Assembly: GCA_023974075.1 (NCBI GenBank)
Contig: CM043793.1
Span: forward strand, 7,930,788-7,994,787
DNA: 64,000 bases
DNA from: Chaenocephalus aceratus
Lineage: Eukaryota > Chordata > Actinopteri > Perciformes > Channichthyidae
Direction: 5' to 3'
Both the position numbers and the translations under genes were made by a program. The notes under the pieces were generated by a model that ran no database searches, was not told where the DNA came from, and was given only the letters and a program-made list of their open reading frames with translations. Shown here one piece after another: positions 35,769-48,035 of the stretch (positions are counted from its first letter, which is position 1; the number at the start of each line of letters is the position of its first letter).

Positions 35769-38011
35769 CAGGTGTCTCAGACTCCAGGCGCCACACGCGG
35801 CCCGCGAGACAGTTTCTCATGGCCCCGTTGTTGATATCATGTAATAGTGTTAATCTGGCCCGCGCGTTTACGTTTGCGCTTTCAAATTTTAATTACATTT
35901 TTGGATTGATCCTGCTGCCCCTCCCCCCTCCGAGGGAACTCCGCCACGTCAATCAAATGCGTACATGCGAGTGGTCCAAAAGTGACAGAGTGGAAGGAAA
36001 ATATATCGCCCAGTCATGTCTACATCAAAACTTTCAGGGAAAAGAAAAGTCGATGACCACAGAAGATTTCAGGAGAAGTGGCAGACTGAATATTTTTTTG
36101 TCGAGTACAGGGGAAATGCAACGTGCCTTATATGCACAGAGAAAATCGCTGTATACAAGGAGTATAACGTCAAACGTCACTACTCAACTAAACATGCAGA
36201 GTATGCAAAATACCTGGGAGACGAGAGAGAGAGAAAAGAGTCACAGAGCTAAAAAAAATTCTATGGAAGCAACAAAATCTCTTCAAGAAAGGAAGCAATG
36301 AGGCTGATTTAGCAGTCGAAGCTAGCTATGTGGTGAGTGAGATGATTGCTAAGGCGGAGGAAAGCCGTTTACGGAAGGCGAGTTTATAAAAAAGTGCATG
36401 TTGCAGGCTGCAAGTATAGTCTGTCCGGAAAAGAAGGGTCAGTTTAACAACATCAGCCTGTCAGCTAACACAGTGGCAGAGCGCATTTCTGACTTATCAA
36501 GTGACATATATGATCAGCTGTGCGACAAAGCCAAACTTTTCTGTGCATACTCTGTGGCTCTTGATGAGAGCACGGACATCACTGACACCGCTCAGCTCGC
36601 AATGTGTGTCCGTGGTGTTGATGACAAGTTTGAAGTGACAGAGGAGTTGCTTACAGTGAAACCAATGGCCAGACCACCGCTCAGGAGATATTCCAGCAAC
36701 TGTGTGATGCCATTGCGGATATTGGTCTGCCATGGAAGAGGTTTGTTGGAATTACGACCGACGGAGCGCCATCAATGACAGGGAGGAAAAATGGGCTGGT
36801 GGCACTTGTTCAAAGAAAACTGGAGGAGGAGGGTGTGGAGGAGGCTATTGCTCTGCACTGCATTATCCATCAGCAGGCCCTTTGCAGCAAATGCTTGAAA
36901 TTTGACAATGTGATGTCTGTTGTTGTGAAATGCATCAACCATATCAGATCCAGGGGCTTAAAGCACCGCCTGTTCTGTGCTTTTTTGGAGGAAATTGAGT
37001 CAGAATATGAGGATGTGGCGTGCTCTACTTCACAGAGGTGCGTTGGCTCAGCAGGGGACACGTCCTGAAGAGGTTTTTTGAGTTGAGAACAGAACTGAAA
37101 GTATTCATGCTGGAGAAGGGTAGGATGGCTGTTCTCGAGCTGAGTGATCCCAAATGGCTCATGGACTTAGCTTTTCTTGTTGACATCACGCAGGAGCTGA
37201 ACGCACTGAATAAGAAGTTGCAGGGCCAGGGCCAGCTTGTCAGTGCAGCATATGACAATGTCAAAGCATTCTCTCCAAAACTGGTGTTATGGAAATCCCA
37301 GCTCCCTCAGAAAAACCTCTGCCATTTCCCAGCATGCAAGGCTCTCATGGACAGGGGCACAGCATTCAGTGGTGCCATTGTGAAGCTACAGGAGGAATTT
37401 GATCAGCGGTTTGCAGACTTCAAGACACACAGAGCCACTTTCCAAATGTTTGCAGACCCCTTCTCCTTTGATGTGTAAAATGCCCCTGGTGTGCTTCAAA
37501 TGGAGCTCATTGACCTGCAGTGCAATTCTGAGCTCAAAGCCAAGTTCAGGGAAGTGAATGGGAAAGCAGACAAGCTTGGACAGTTCATGAGAGAATTGCC
37601 CCCTCCTTCCCTGAGCTTTCCAGGATGTTCAAGCGGACCATGTGCCTTTTTGGGAGCACATATATGTGTGAACAGCTCTTCTCCACCATGAACTTCAATA
37701 AGTCAAAGTACAGGTCCAGACTTACTGATGAACATCTTCAAGCCATACGAAGGGTTTCAACTGCTTCCTCCCTCAAACCAAATGTGGCTCAGCTGTGTGA
37801 GAGGAAGCGCTGCCAGGTCTCTACCAGCAAGGAGTAGGCAAGAGCAACTGTAAATAGTTATGTTGTGAAGAACCGTTCATGTTAAGAAGATGTTGAAGAA
37901 CTGTTAATGTTGTATTTTTTAATACATTTTTTGTGGAATACTTGAAGCGGCCCAGACGTGCCCAGACTCTACGTCCAGCGGCCCCCAGGTAAATGGAGTC
38001 TGAGACCCCTG
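35769..38011 (+). mobile_element. Charlie-type hAT with BED-finger transposase
   Basis: The ends CAGGTGTCTCAGACTCCA and TGGAGTCTGAGACCCCTG are inverted with one mismatch. The duplications CTATAAAT and CAATAAAT (35761-35768 and 38012-38019) differ at one base. Inside is a full-length but broken transposase in the same orientation. Confidence 0.92.
36016..37837 (+). pseudogene. Charlie-type hAT transposase, BED zinc finger
   Basis: The frame starts MSTSKLSGKRKVDDHRRFQE. A BED finger follows with CLIC and RHYSTKH as zinc ligands. Later parts lie in other frames. These include IYDQLCDKAKLFCAYSVALD with the first catalytic Asp, FVGITTDGAPSMTGRKNGLV, CIIHQQALCSKCLKF, FTEVRWLSRGHVLKRFFELR and the dimerisation block MCLFGSTYMCEQLFSTMNF. 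Breaks include a frame change near 36360, others at about 36690 and 37020, a stop at 37476 and another frame change near 37600. The motif order is that of the Charlie/ZBED and GTF2IRD2-like group. No function remains. Confidence 0.88.
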
Positions 38012-38019
38012 CAATAAAT

Positions 38020-38389
38020 AGTCAAATAAACAACCATTCATTCATTCATTCTGACTGACTGCATGAAAAAGATCGCAGGAAATGACGACAGAACAGCTAA
38101 AAAAAGACATCTCACACCGTGTCAGATTTTGGTTATTTTGGGGAGGTCGAGATCAATCATATTGTTTGGTGGACGCAGTTTGAACCAGAGTAGCAGCATG
38201 GAGGTCGGATCGTCACAAAAATAAATAAATAAGTGGTCCGAAAAAGGTTAATACACATAACCTTCCTCAGGCAGTGTGTTTGTACACTCCCTATCTCTGT
38301 TTCTTATCCTATATCTAATAGAACTGCTCGGGTCTTGATAGATTGAGTGGGGAAGTTCATGAGATCTTTCTAGAGGGTTATCAAGAATA
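38020..38389. other. No gene recognised
   Basis: A short (CATT)n run at about 38034-38053 is the only visible structure. Confidence 0.4.
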
Positions 38390-39062
38390 ACTTTTATCCA
38401 ATGACCTTTTCCCTCTCTGTCTGTGTCTGTGTATTCTCTTGTTCCGATTAACCCAGCCAAATCTTTGTTCTTGTTTTGTGTCTATCTCTACGCCGGGATC
38501 CGGAGTCGAGGCTGATCCTCTTGCTGTAGTCCTGTGTCTTGGATCCTCTATCCTGAGTTCTGGATTAAGTCGTGGACGTTCGGGTCGTGGCTGAACCTGT
38601 CTCTGCGGTCCTGCCTTGGGTCTCGTCATGCTGCTTCCCTGATGGCTTCCACAGGATTGTAGCTGACATCCTCGTGGATTCATCTTCTTATTACAGACAC
38701 ATGCATTTCCTAACATTCGGTCTATATGCTGTCAAATGTATTATCTCTTTGATTTACACACGGCATCTATTGCACGTCTGTCCGTCCTGGGAGAGGGATC
38801 CCTCCTCTGTTGCTCTCCCTGAGGTTTCTCCCATGTTCCCCTTAAACCGTGGGTTTTCTCTGGAAGTTTTTCCTTGTACGATGTGAGGGTCTAAGGACAG
38901 AGGGTGTCGTTTTTCTCATACTGATATTCTGAACAATCTGTGTTGTTGTATTTGCTGTAAAGTGTCTCTACTGTAGGCTATTTTTATTATATGTACAGCA
39001 CTTTGGCTCGACCAAAAATCACTTATAAATGTGCTATATAAATAAAACTTGATTTGATTTGT
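38390..39062 (+). mobile_element. Non-LTR retroelement 3' end
   Basis: GTGGGTTTTCTCTGGAAGTT, CTTGTACGATGTGAGGGTCT and AAGGACAGAGGGTGTCG lead to AATAAAACTTGATTTGATTT, a poly(A)-like oligomer tail. These are common 3'-end motifs of a fish LINE or derived SINE family. No reverse transcriptase is present. The 5' border is approximate and the clade is not assigned. Confidence 0.6.
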
Positions 39063-39884
39063 AGCGGGGACAGGAGACACCCCCTTGATGAGCAACTAAA
39101 AGAAGGTATCGAGGGATCCCTGCGGAGTGGAGTCAATTCATGTTTATTTTTTTATTTGGTGGTTTGTGTTTCAGTTATCAGCTGTGCGCAGCGTCTCCAC
39201 TGCAGCAACTCTATATCCACCAGTTAAAGGAAATACAAACTAATGTATTGAGTTATATCAGCTGCCAAATCTACCAAACATATGGTGTTCTTAGTTTCCA
39301 TACCTCCTGTGTTTTATGAGCGACTTATCAAGTCTTGGCAAATGGCATAAAACACGATTAAACATGATAGTATATAAAACCATGCTCGTATCTACAACCT
39401 ATAGAAAAGCAAAACGGCGTCAGTTCTGTCTTCCTGCTTACCGCATAATTTATAAGAAAACATTTCATAACATTAGCACAACATATATTCGAGGTGCTTT
39501 TAAATAACATATCCGTATTTATTTATTTCTCCAAGTTATGTTTTTGTGTGCACTGAGGAGTCGCAATCAGGTGTTTGTTTAATCATTTTAAGATTGGCTT
39601 TAATCAATGTTTGAAAATGAATTCTTCATATATGATAAATGAGAGGTAACATTTTATTTATGGTAGTATTTCAACATATTTCTCTCCATTCTTCCTTCTG
39701 CCAACGGTGTCGCAGTTTCTCGTCTCTCCGGTTTTTGTGCTTAGTGCGTACGCATGGGTTAGAGTTTGCGTGGAGGACCGCATGTTTTCCCGTCAAGTTA
39801 GTATTTTATAAATCGCAAACATTGCGTAGAAACTGGCGTACGCCATTTTTGGAACGTATTTCCCTTTATAAATGAGGCCCCTGG
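39063..39884. repeat. Mostly unassigned; MITE-like right part
   Basis: From about 39700, GTGCGTACGCATGGG-like and ACTGGCGTACGCCATTTTTG sequence precedes TTTATAAATGAGGCCCCTGG, which resembles a common fish MITE terminus. The left terminus was not found. 39063-39700 holds nothing recognisable. Confidence 0.4.
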
Positions 39885-40060
39885 TGAGAAGACTTCTGGA
39901 CAAACTTGAAGAACAGCCGCCAAAACTGAATACGTGACGTGGACCATAAATATATCAACAATTAAACAACATCTTACATTTCTTTTCACAAAATACGTCT
40001 CCTTGCAGTATCAATAGTAATTCGGCTGACTTTTATATTTGATCCAATTGGTAGATTGGC
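39885..40060 (-). repeat. Dispersed repeat, copy 2 of 2
   Basis: Reverse complement of 2158-2340, with more than 150 bp of clear similarity. The MITE-like end lies directly on its left. Confidence 0.75.
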
Positions 40061-40864
40061 GACTCGGAGCAATTGAGGGTCCCATGTTTCGGGACATGTT
40101 TTAAAGATTTTGGAGCGTGTATGCAAATATCCAACCCATTACCAGTTAGATGGCTGGGCTTGGCGGACATACACCCTCCTTCCCACCTCCACACCTGCTC
40201 AGCTGCTGCTCATTCTTCCTGATGGCCACTACTCACCTGCACCTGTACAGAAGCCCGGGTCCTCATCTCCAGTCTTTGCCAGTTCATCCTGTTTCCACAC
40301 TTGATAACACTACGGTACGGCGACTTTTTGCTCCTGTTCAGTTTTTTGCTAATATTCACCCTGTGTTTTCACCTGCAAGGGTCATGTTTACATTTTAGAA
40401 TATGAGCAGCACAAAATGCTCTTTATTTTAAAGGAAGGTTGAGGAAAAGACTGGGACAACTTGGAATTCCATGAGCAGAAGTTCACTGTTTTCTTGTGAC
40501 TGTTTGAACATTGAAAATTGCTAAAAAGAAATGAAAACAACCACATTGTAAAAGTTGACTTTGATACCCAAGAATGATTACTATTATTTATTCATGTTTA
40601 TGAACCCATTCCTAATAAAATAAAAGTCATTCAGTACAGTGATTAGGTCAGTGGAATAATAATGTCAATATCCTCTCAGTTTCTTTTAAGTTAACTGAAA
40701 ATAAACCTGAAATGGTGAAAGTGGGTATACACAAATAAGTATAAAATAGACAGAATAAAAGACATGCAGAAAATAAAAGGATACAAGCAATATAGACAAT
40801 AACACATATTGATTGATAAGAACCAAACCAACAGCTACATTGAAACAAATATATCCACGCAGAT
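40061..40864. other. No gene recognised
   Basis: AT-rich sequence with short open frames only. Confidence 0.4.
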
Positions 40865-41000
40865 TAAGACATGATGACTCGGAGTTGTGACTCGGACTCG
40901 AACACAGGCAATGATGTCTCAGACTTGACTCTAAATCTTCTTTGGTGACTCGGACTTGGACTCGGACTCGAGAATTGGTGACTGACTACAACACTGGTTT
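40865..41000 (-). repeat. Fragment of the ACTCG/ACTTG-rich hAT family
   Basis: Iterated GACTCGGACTCG and GACTTGACTC motifs end with ACTACAACACTGG. They resemble the terminal parts of the hAT at 55488-57673. Confidence 0.55.
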
Positions 41001-41202
41001 CTGTATTGTGTCTCAGTGTTTGCACATTGCGTTCAGATTTGCTCTCTGAGAGCTTAACAAATATAATCTAAAAGGAACTAAAGCTATAAAATGAATGTAA
41101 CAGTATTGGAAGAAATATTCAGAACCTTTACTATGGTCTTAAAATACTCCACTACAAGTAAGAGACCTGATTTCAAAATGTTATTTACGAAAGTACAGAA
41201 GT

Positions 41203-42690
41203 CCATCCATCCAACTTCTCCCGCTTATCCGTGGTCGGGTCGCGGGGGGTAGCAGTTCCAGCAGAGAGCCCCAAACTTTCTTTTCCCTGGCGACATCGAC
41301 CAGCTCTGACTGGGGGATCCCAAGGCGCTCCCAGGCCAGCGAAGAGATATAATCCCTCCACCTGGTCCTAGGTCTACCCCTTGGTCTCTTCCCAGCTGGA
41401 CGTGCCTGGAACACCTCCCTAGGGAGGCGCCCAGGTGGCATCCTAACTAGGTGCCCGAACCACCTCAACTGGCTCATTTCGACGCGAAGGAGGAGCGGCT
41501 CAACTCCGAGTCCCTCCCTGATGACCGAACTTCTCACCTTATCCCTAAGGGAGACACCAGCCACCCTGCGGAGAAAACCCATCTCGGCCGCTTGTATCCG
41601 CGATCTCGTTCTTTCGGTCATGACCCATCCTTCATGACCATAGGTGAGGGTAGGAACGAAAATGGAACGGTAGACAGAGAGCTTTGCCTTCTGGCTCAGC
41701 TCCCTTTTCGTCACAACGGTGCGGTAAAGCGACTGCAGTACCGCTCCCGCTGCTCCGATTCTCCGGCCCATCTCACGCTCCATTGTTCCCTCACTCGAGA
41801 ACAAGACCCCGAGATACTTGAACTCCTTCACTTGGGGTAAGGACTCATTCCCTACTTGGAGTGGACAGTCCATCGGTTTCCTGCTGAGAACCATGGCCTC
41901 AGATTTGGTGGTGCTGATCTTCATCCCAGCCGCTTCACACTCGGTTGCGAACCGATCCAGTGAGTGCTGAAGGTCGCAGACCGATGAAGCCATCAGAACC
42001 ACATCATCTGCAAAAAGCAGTGGTGCAATCCTTAGTCCACCGAACTGCAGACCCCCCCCCCCCCCACGACTACGCCTCGAAATCCGATCCATGTATATTA
42101 CAAACAGGATTGGTGACAAAGCGCAGCCCTGGCGGAGGCCAACCCTCACCGGAAATGGGTCCGACTTACTGCCGAGGACCCGGACACAGCTCTCGCTTTG
42201 GGAGTACAGAGATTGGATGGCCCTGAGCAGAGACCCCCTCACCCCATACTCCCGCAGCACCTCCCACAGTAACTCCCTGGGAACCCGGTCATACGCCTTC
42301 TCCAAGTCTACAAAACACATGTAGACCGGATAAGCGTACTCCCAAGCCCCCTCCAGGATCCTTGCGAGAGTAAAAAGCTGATCCGTCGTTCCACGACCAG
42401 GACGGAATCCGCATTGTTCCTCCTCAATTTGAGGTTCGACAATCGGCCTGACCCTCCTTTCGAGTACCTTAGAGTAAACTTTCCCGGGGAGGCTGAGTAG
42501 TGTGATGCCTCTGTAATTGGCACACACCCTCTGATCCCCCTTTTTAAAAAGGGGAACCACCACCCCGGTCTGCCACTCCTTCGGTACTCCGACTTCCACG
42601 CAACGTTGATGAGACGTGTCAACCATGACAGTCCCTCAACACCCAGAGCCTTCAGCATTTCTGGGCGGATCTCATCCACCCCCCCGGGGC
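41203..42690 (-). pseudogene. RTE-clade reverse transcriptase (partial)
   Basis: The frame contains NYRGITLLSLPGKVYSKVLE, CGFRPGRGTTDQLFTL, the catalytic FVDLEKAYDRVPRELLW, LRQGCALSPILFVIYMD and LLFADDVVLMASS, the FADD active site. After it come FKYLGVLFSSEG, KLSVYRSIFVPTLTYGHEGW, WFGHLVRMPPGRLPREVF and RWRDYISSLAWERLGIP. The first part (DEIRPEMLKALGVEG, WLTRLINVAWK) is in another frame, with the shift near 42600. The palm motifs are intact in the long frame, so the copy is fairly young, but truncation makes it inactive. Confidence 0.9.
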
Positions 42691-42693
42691 TTT
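41203..42693 (-). mobile_element. Rex3/RTE-type LINE, 5'-truncated, with target duplication
   Basis: The exact 10-bp duplication GTACAGAAGT flanks it (41193-41202 and 42694-42703). On its sense (minus) strand the 3' end is a TGGATGGATGG-type tail, as in Rex3 and other RTE-clade LINEs. The 5' end is truncated inside the reverse transcriptase region, so the endonuclease is missing. Confidence 0.9.
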
Positions 42694-43151
42694 GTACAGA
42701 AGTATAAGCATACAATTGTACTTTAAAACAAGTATTCATTCTGCGCAATGGCCCATTCAGAATAATATAAAGTACAGAAGTATCATCTGATAAATGTACA
42801 TTATTATACACAATGGATCTTTTCACAGTATTATTTTATTATGGTTATTATATTATCCTGTTTTTAGAATATAAGATTATTTTAGTGTCGTAGTCAATGT
42901 GGACCAAATTGAAATGCAAATACTGCGTAGATTAGTAGTACAGTACTGCATTATACCATATCAGTATATATCACATGTTTTTATATGTAAAAAAAAAGTA
43001 ACCAGTAGCTGTGAGTGTTAAAATAAATGTGGTGGAGTAAAAAGTATGATGTTTGCCTCTCAAGTGGCAAGTGAAATGCTAAAGTAAAAAAACAAATATG
43101 TCAAAAAGGTACTTGACTACAATACTTGAGTAAATGTACTTCCCATTACTG

Positions 43152-43458
43152 GAAGGTAGTGCAGTAAAAATAACAATAATATCCTCTGAATTGTAATTGA
43201 GTAGAAGTTAAAGTTGCATACAATGCAAACAGTACTAGCGCCTCAAATTCATACTTAAGTAAATGTATTTCATGACTAATGTGTTATTTTATTATCAGTA
43301 ATGCAACCTTTTCTTTATCCTGCACTGAACATATTCAAGTCATGCTAATAAATGAACCATTGAATGCAATATGGAGCAGCTGAAAGCCAAGAGAGGCTGG
43401 GAAAAGCAGAGAGAATGAGTCGTTGTGTTTTAAGGTGAATAGAAACAAAGCTGAGTGT

Positions 43459-43462
<4 letters not shown>
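43152..43462. other. No gene recognised
   Basis: Noncoding, AT-rich sequence between the MITE and the GT array. Confidence 0.4.

Positions 43463-43532
<70 letters not shown>
43463..43532. repeat. (GT)n microsatellite
   Basis: About 70 bp of GT repeat with one TA interruption near 43490. Confidence 0.95.
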
Positions 43533-43533
<1 letters not shown>

Positions 43534-43919
43534 CACAAAAAAGACAGGGAGATATAGATAGATGGGAGTGTATGTTTTATTTATCTCTAGTTAAGTGCCA
43601 GTGAGAGCTGCTGGGTGAAACCATTTCACTGGAACAAAAGAGCATCCAGTTTAAGATCCCAGACCAATATAAGACTATGAAAAATACGCAACTAGAAAGA
43701 CTACAAATCCCAGAATCCCGGTCCCGCATGCTGGCTCTTACGGAACCGACTAACTCCCCTTGTGTGTATGTCCAGCTCTCAACATGCCCAGACTTGTAGT
43801 GATTTTCACCTCTTTTAATACTTTTCGCCTCATTCGGCCATCTTGGTGTGTGGTGTGAGACGGGAGATGTAGGTCATTGAGCGGTTTTACAACACATTTT
43901 AATTGTTTTGACTTGCAAA
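43533..43919. other. No feature recognised
   Basis: Noncoding sequence without assignable structure. Confidence 0.35.
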
Positions 43920-44165
43920 ATTATCTTTTAAATTGACAACCATCATATGTGTAATTCGTGGCACAATTCAAACGGGATCGAAAGATAATCTTTCTCTCGC
44001 CATTGACTTCAATACATACTTTTTCCGAAATAAGGTCCCATGGAGCTCCCCCGGAAAGGGAGGGACTTCGCCTCTCTATACATGAGAGTAACACATGCGT
44101 CACTTCCGGGCAAAAAGTATGGCTCCGCCCAGTTTTGGGGGAAAACAAAGCTGTCATTTGAATGG
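43920..44165 (+). repeat. GAGAGTAAC/CACTTCCGGG repeat, partial copy
   Basis: ATGAGAGTAACACATGCGTC, ACTTCCGGGC, then TTTTGGGGGAAAAC and GCTGTCATTTGAA parallel the block at 45753-45822. It is part of the same repeat complex as the long palindrome further right. Confidence 0.65.
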
Positions 44166-45567
44166 TGCACTGTAAATGATTACCAGGATTTCACAACATG
44201 TTACTGTATTATTTCACAGTACAATACTGTATTCAGACCATCCTCTGTGATAACACAACATATTAAGTGATTTTCTTGCTTTTATCGCTCTTGCTTGGCT
44301 TTAAATACAAATGTATTTCTTTGGTGCAGGTTTTACTTAAATTGAAAGAGGCACCGCTGCATGTGCCTTAAAATAAACTATGCAACATATAAATCTATGT
44401 AAAATTGAAATTGTTGTCTTGGCTTATTGTTTTCAGGTGCTTCCTGGGCATTAATCCTGAGATGGGCTCAAAAGCCAAAAAGAGGCATGGCAATTTAAAC
44501 CCCCATGTCAGCACATTCTTCAGAAAATTGACTTCGAGTGGATGTCTGTGTAGACATGTGCTCCCCTCCTTGTTTTCTTTTCTGTGCCCCTGCTGCGCAG
44601 GTGCACCTGGTCTGCCCCTGGCTCCGCCTCTGCCCAGGTGTTCCAAATTCCACTCAGCCGTGTATATATAAAGAGAAGCTAGAGGAGAAGGATGTCTCGC
44701 CTATCCTAACGACGGGAGACACTCTCCTTACCTCTTTGCCATTTTGAACTGTAGGCCATATTTTTGCAGATGTGTTTATGTTTAGCCTGGAGCACCTGGT
44801 AGTCCAGTTTTCGCAGCTTTATTTTGTTTCCCATAGGGTTTATAATTGATTTCTGGTTAGGGGGGGAAGCTCTGGATCCTACGGCCCGTGGTGTGGCTGG
44901 CTCGGGTTCCCTCCTTCTGTTTGTTCCTTTTGGCCACTCCTCCAGACCTCTTTTTGTTTCCCGTTTCGCTTGTGTGAGCAAACTGCTGATTATCAATAAA
45001 TGCTCGTTACCAAGTACCGGTTATTGCGTGTATTCTTTCATGTTGCGGGTCTCAGCATGAGCCACTACCGCGGAGTAGAGGTTGGGGCCGTAACATGTCC
45101 AAGACACTGTGAAATGTACTTTGCACTTCAATGGAGTAATACAAAGTTAAAATGGGCATTTTCTTTGTTTTTATTTGTTGATTGAGCTGATTGAATTGTG
45201 TAGTTATGGTAAAATCCCAGTTAACTAGTCAGATTTACAATATAATATCGTATTATTTACATTTTTATATTTACAGTAAATTACTGGCTAATGTGTTGCA
45301 TTACTTCTACAGTAAAAGTGTGAAAATACAAGTAATTACTGTAATGTATGTACAGCAAGGTACCATAATACCACAGCTCTGTACTGCCATACAGTAATTC
45401 CATGGGCATGGCAACTGTAAACTCACAGTATTTAGTTGTACTTTTATTCTAATTTACTGTAAAATATCTACAGTAAATTACTGTGAAATATTTACAGTCA
45501 ATTACTGTGAAATTAGTAAGTAGCCAGTCATTTACTGTAATTGTACAGCCAAACATTTTACAGTGTG
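44166..45567. repeat. ACTGTAAA-rich stretch, possible LTR inside
   Basis: The ends CACTGTAAAT and ATTTTACAGTG are inverted, and the right third (45230-45567) has many TTACTGTAA and TTTACAGT motifs, as in a fish MITE. Between them, 44580-45095 has GTGTATATATAAAGAG and later AATAAATGCTCG and ends GGCCGTAACA, resembling an LTR, but no target duplication supports it. No gene was recognised. Confidence 0.4.
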
Positions 45568-45575
45568 GTCAATAT

Positions 45576-46171
45576 AAATTCTGAAGTTTTTGCCAATCCG
45601 ATCAGAAATTTAAGAAAACCGTGGATTTTTGGATCTTCAAAGAGCCCGATTACAATGGCCAGACAGGCAAATAATTAAATTAAATCATTGGAGATCCAAG
45701 ATCGGGCTCGATATATGGTTAAATATAGCAGTAGGCGATCGATGTCCATAGATGAGAGTAACATACGTCACTTTACGGCCCGCCCACTTTTGGGGGAAAC
45801 CAATGTTGTCATTTGAACAGCGATCACGCCTGAAGCCACAGAGCACTTATTTTACTGTCCTTTCTTCTTAAAGGAAGTACAGAAACACTGAACTCTTGAT
45901 TATTTTTAATGTTTGAGGTGCAATAAACGACACAGCAGATTTTTGGCATGATAAAACTATTATTTTCTGCCTCGCTCATGAGAGTAACAGCCGGCGAAAA
46001 TTACAGCCTCGCCTACTGATTTTAATTTAACCATATAGGCTATCGATTGTCGATTTCAAATGATTTAATGTAATTGTTTGCCTGACTGGCCATCGTAATC
46101 GGGCTCTTTGAAGATCCAAAAATCCACGTTTTTTTACATTTCTGATTGGATTGGCAAAAACTTCAGAATTT
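45576..46171. repeat. Large imperfect palindrome
   Basis: Arms of about 160 bp (45576-45736 and 46009-46171) are inverted copies of each other around a 270-bp spacer. Shared blocks include AATTCTGAAGTTTTTGCCAA, TTTTTGGATCTTCAAAGAGC and CCGATTAC followed by ATGGCCAG. The spacer holds ATAGATGAGAGTAACATACG and CTCATGAGAGTAACAGCC. It is probably a nonautonomous foldback element. Confidence 0.85.
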
Positions 46172-46390
46172 GTATTCTCAAATTACGGGGCGTAATTTTC
46201 GCCCGGAAGTGACGTAGGTGTTACTCTCATAGAGTAGATTTATGATTGGAAAATTATAAAAGTAGGGTAGACATGTAGAGATTATCCGACTGAACAAAAC
46301 GTGATCTGTCTCTTAAATGTGTGTCAACCACAGACTTTATTTCGAGCTATTTTCCAAAATCCTATGGAGAAATTGCATTGGTTTTTGTCG

Positions 46391-46515
46391 AAGGAACCGG
46401 AATGAGTTTACTTTCAGGTTTTGGGACGCGTCACTGTGGCACTCTATTATACATCCATGGAAGGAACCTATGCGCAGCTTACTTCCGGGGTTTAGGACGC
46501 GTCACTGTGGCACTC
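46391..46515 (+). repeat. 69-bp tandem duplication
   Basis: Two units begin AAGGAACC at 46391 and 46460 and share GGACGCGTCACTGTGGCACT near their ends; other parts have diverged. Confidence 0.8.
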
Positions 46516-48031
46516 AATTGAAATAATTTATATTCAGTGCAAATATATATGTCAGGAATAAAACCCTCTTCATGTAATCCTTAATTGACGTTTATTTTGT
46601 TCTTGGAATTACAATGATTAACCAAACAGAAATCTACCCTAAGCCAATGAAATAAAGTTAGATATGTATCCACACATTTACATGCAAATAGGAAGTGAAG
46701 AGAATTGATCAAAAATGTAATGGCAGTCCGTTGCTGCCCTCTGCTGTCTGAACACTGCAATACTGAAATGCATAATATTAATGTAATGAATTGTAAAAAA
46801 TTGTCAATACTTGTTAATGAATTATGAGATGTATTCGGAAATGTGTAAATAATGATAGAAAATCATCTGTACTAAATACATGTATTTCCTAGTATATTCA
46901 TCAGCTCTGCACAGTGAAGCTCAAACATTGTGTGGAGTTACAAGTGAAGTAACAACAAGAAAAAACACATTTTAAAGTAGAGGGGGAATTAAAAAATGAG
47001 ATGAGATTTGTTTCACGTCAATTTACAGTAATTCAGAGAGTGGGAGAGTTTGACTATTAGCGAAACATTTTTAAATAGATCATTCCTGAGCGTCAGGTTT
47101 GGAAAGCAGTTTTACAATTTTTTACAATCTGATCGGATATCAAAGTGATCCTAATCCTGTTTTTTGGTTTTGAACTCTTTTGAAGAGTTGTTCCAGGTCA
47201 CCCACTCTAGGTTCGAGCCATTGGCAGAGACCGAAGACGAAGACCGAACCTGCCTCTTCTGCCTCAACTTAGTACCAGTCAGGTGAGGTTGATCTGAGTT
47301 CATGAATGGCATTGGATGAGAAAAGGGAAAAGCATAGACAACAACAGTTACAGTCGCTAAGAGAAGGAGAGTTGTGACTTGTGAGTGCTTAAGCTTAACG
47401 TGTGATTACAACATCAGTTAGCTGCCGTGATCAAGAATTTTAAAACGATCGATTTAAGATAATATAAGCTATCAGCAGCAGAACAGGCACACAGGATACC
47501 CGGAGATGACAACAACAACCGGAAGTGACAACACGCTTACCGCAATAGTGAGGGTACATCTCCTTATATTATAACCGTTTGCATAACTTGATTTTATGTT
47601 CTGTTGTCCATGGTTTTCATGTTAAACTAACCCTGACGCTCTAGAGTCAAGACATGTGGTTGATAATTGATGAATAAGTATAAATTAAGCATACTTACAT
47701 CACACTGCATTATAATGCGTTTGAAAATAAATAAATTTAGAAGTAACAATATGGGACAATACTTGGTTATTTTATTAAAGAGATGATCCTCATCTGGAAC
47801 ATTGGTTGTTAGTTTATAGAACCAGAATAAGGTTTGAAAATATTGCCATATGCAATATTTTCTGATAGTTTCACCATTGAAATGTGTTTGATAACACTAG
47901 GTGCTCTAGTGCCAAGTTGTGGCCTAATTTTTTTTCGCAATTATTCATTTGTATGGCACCCAGAGCTTCCACATTTTAGGGAATATGTTTTATGATTTAA
48001 CATATCATCACTGTCATAAGCAATGGTTACA
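46516..48031. other. No gene recognised
   Basis: AT-rich sequence. A weak exon-like stretch lies at 47195-47280, ending CAGTCAGGTGAGG, but no frame or partner exon supports it. Confidence 0.35.
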
Positions 48032-48035
48032 TTAA

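Larger units (their letters stand above)
41101..43151 (+). mobile_element. hAT-like MITE interrupted by a LINE
   Basis: The left end is CAGTATTGGAAG and the right end CTTCCCATTACTG. The flanking 8-mers GAATGTAA and GAAGGTAG match at six of eight positions. The halves at 41101-41202 and 42704-43151 join into the same order of AGTAAAAGTA motifs seen at 1482-1685, confirming one element split by the Rex3-type insertion. Confidence 0.75.

Noticed and set aside
41451..42324. Plus-strand frames in the Rex3-type LINE
   Set aside because: They are shadows of the minus-strand reverse transcriptase.
44580..45095. Fourth solo LTR
   Set aside because: It has TATA-like and AATAAA motifs and ends GTAACA, but no TG start with a matching 5-bp duplication could be found.
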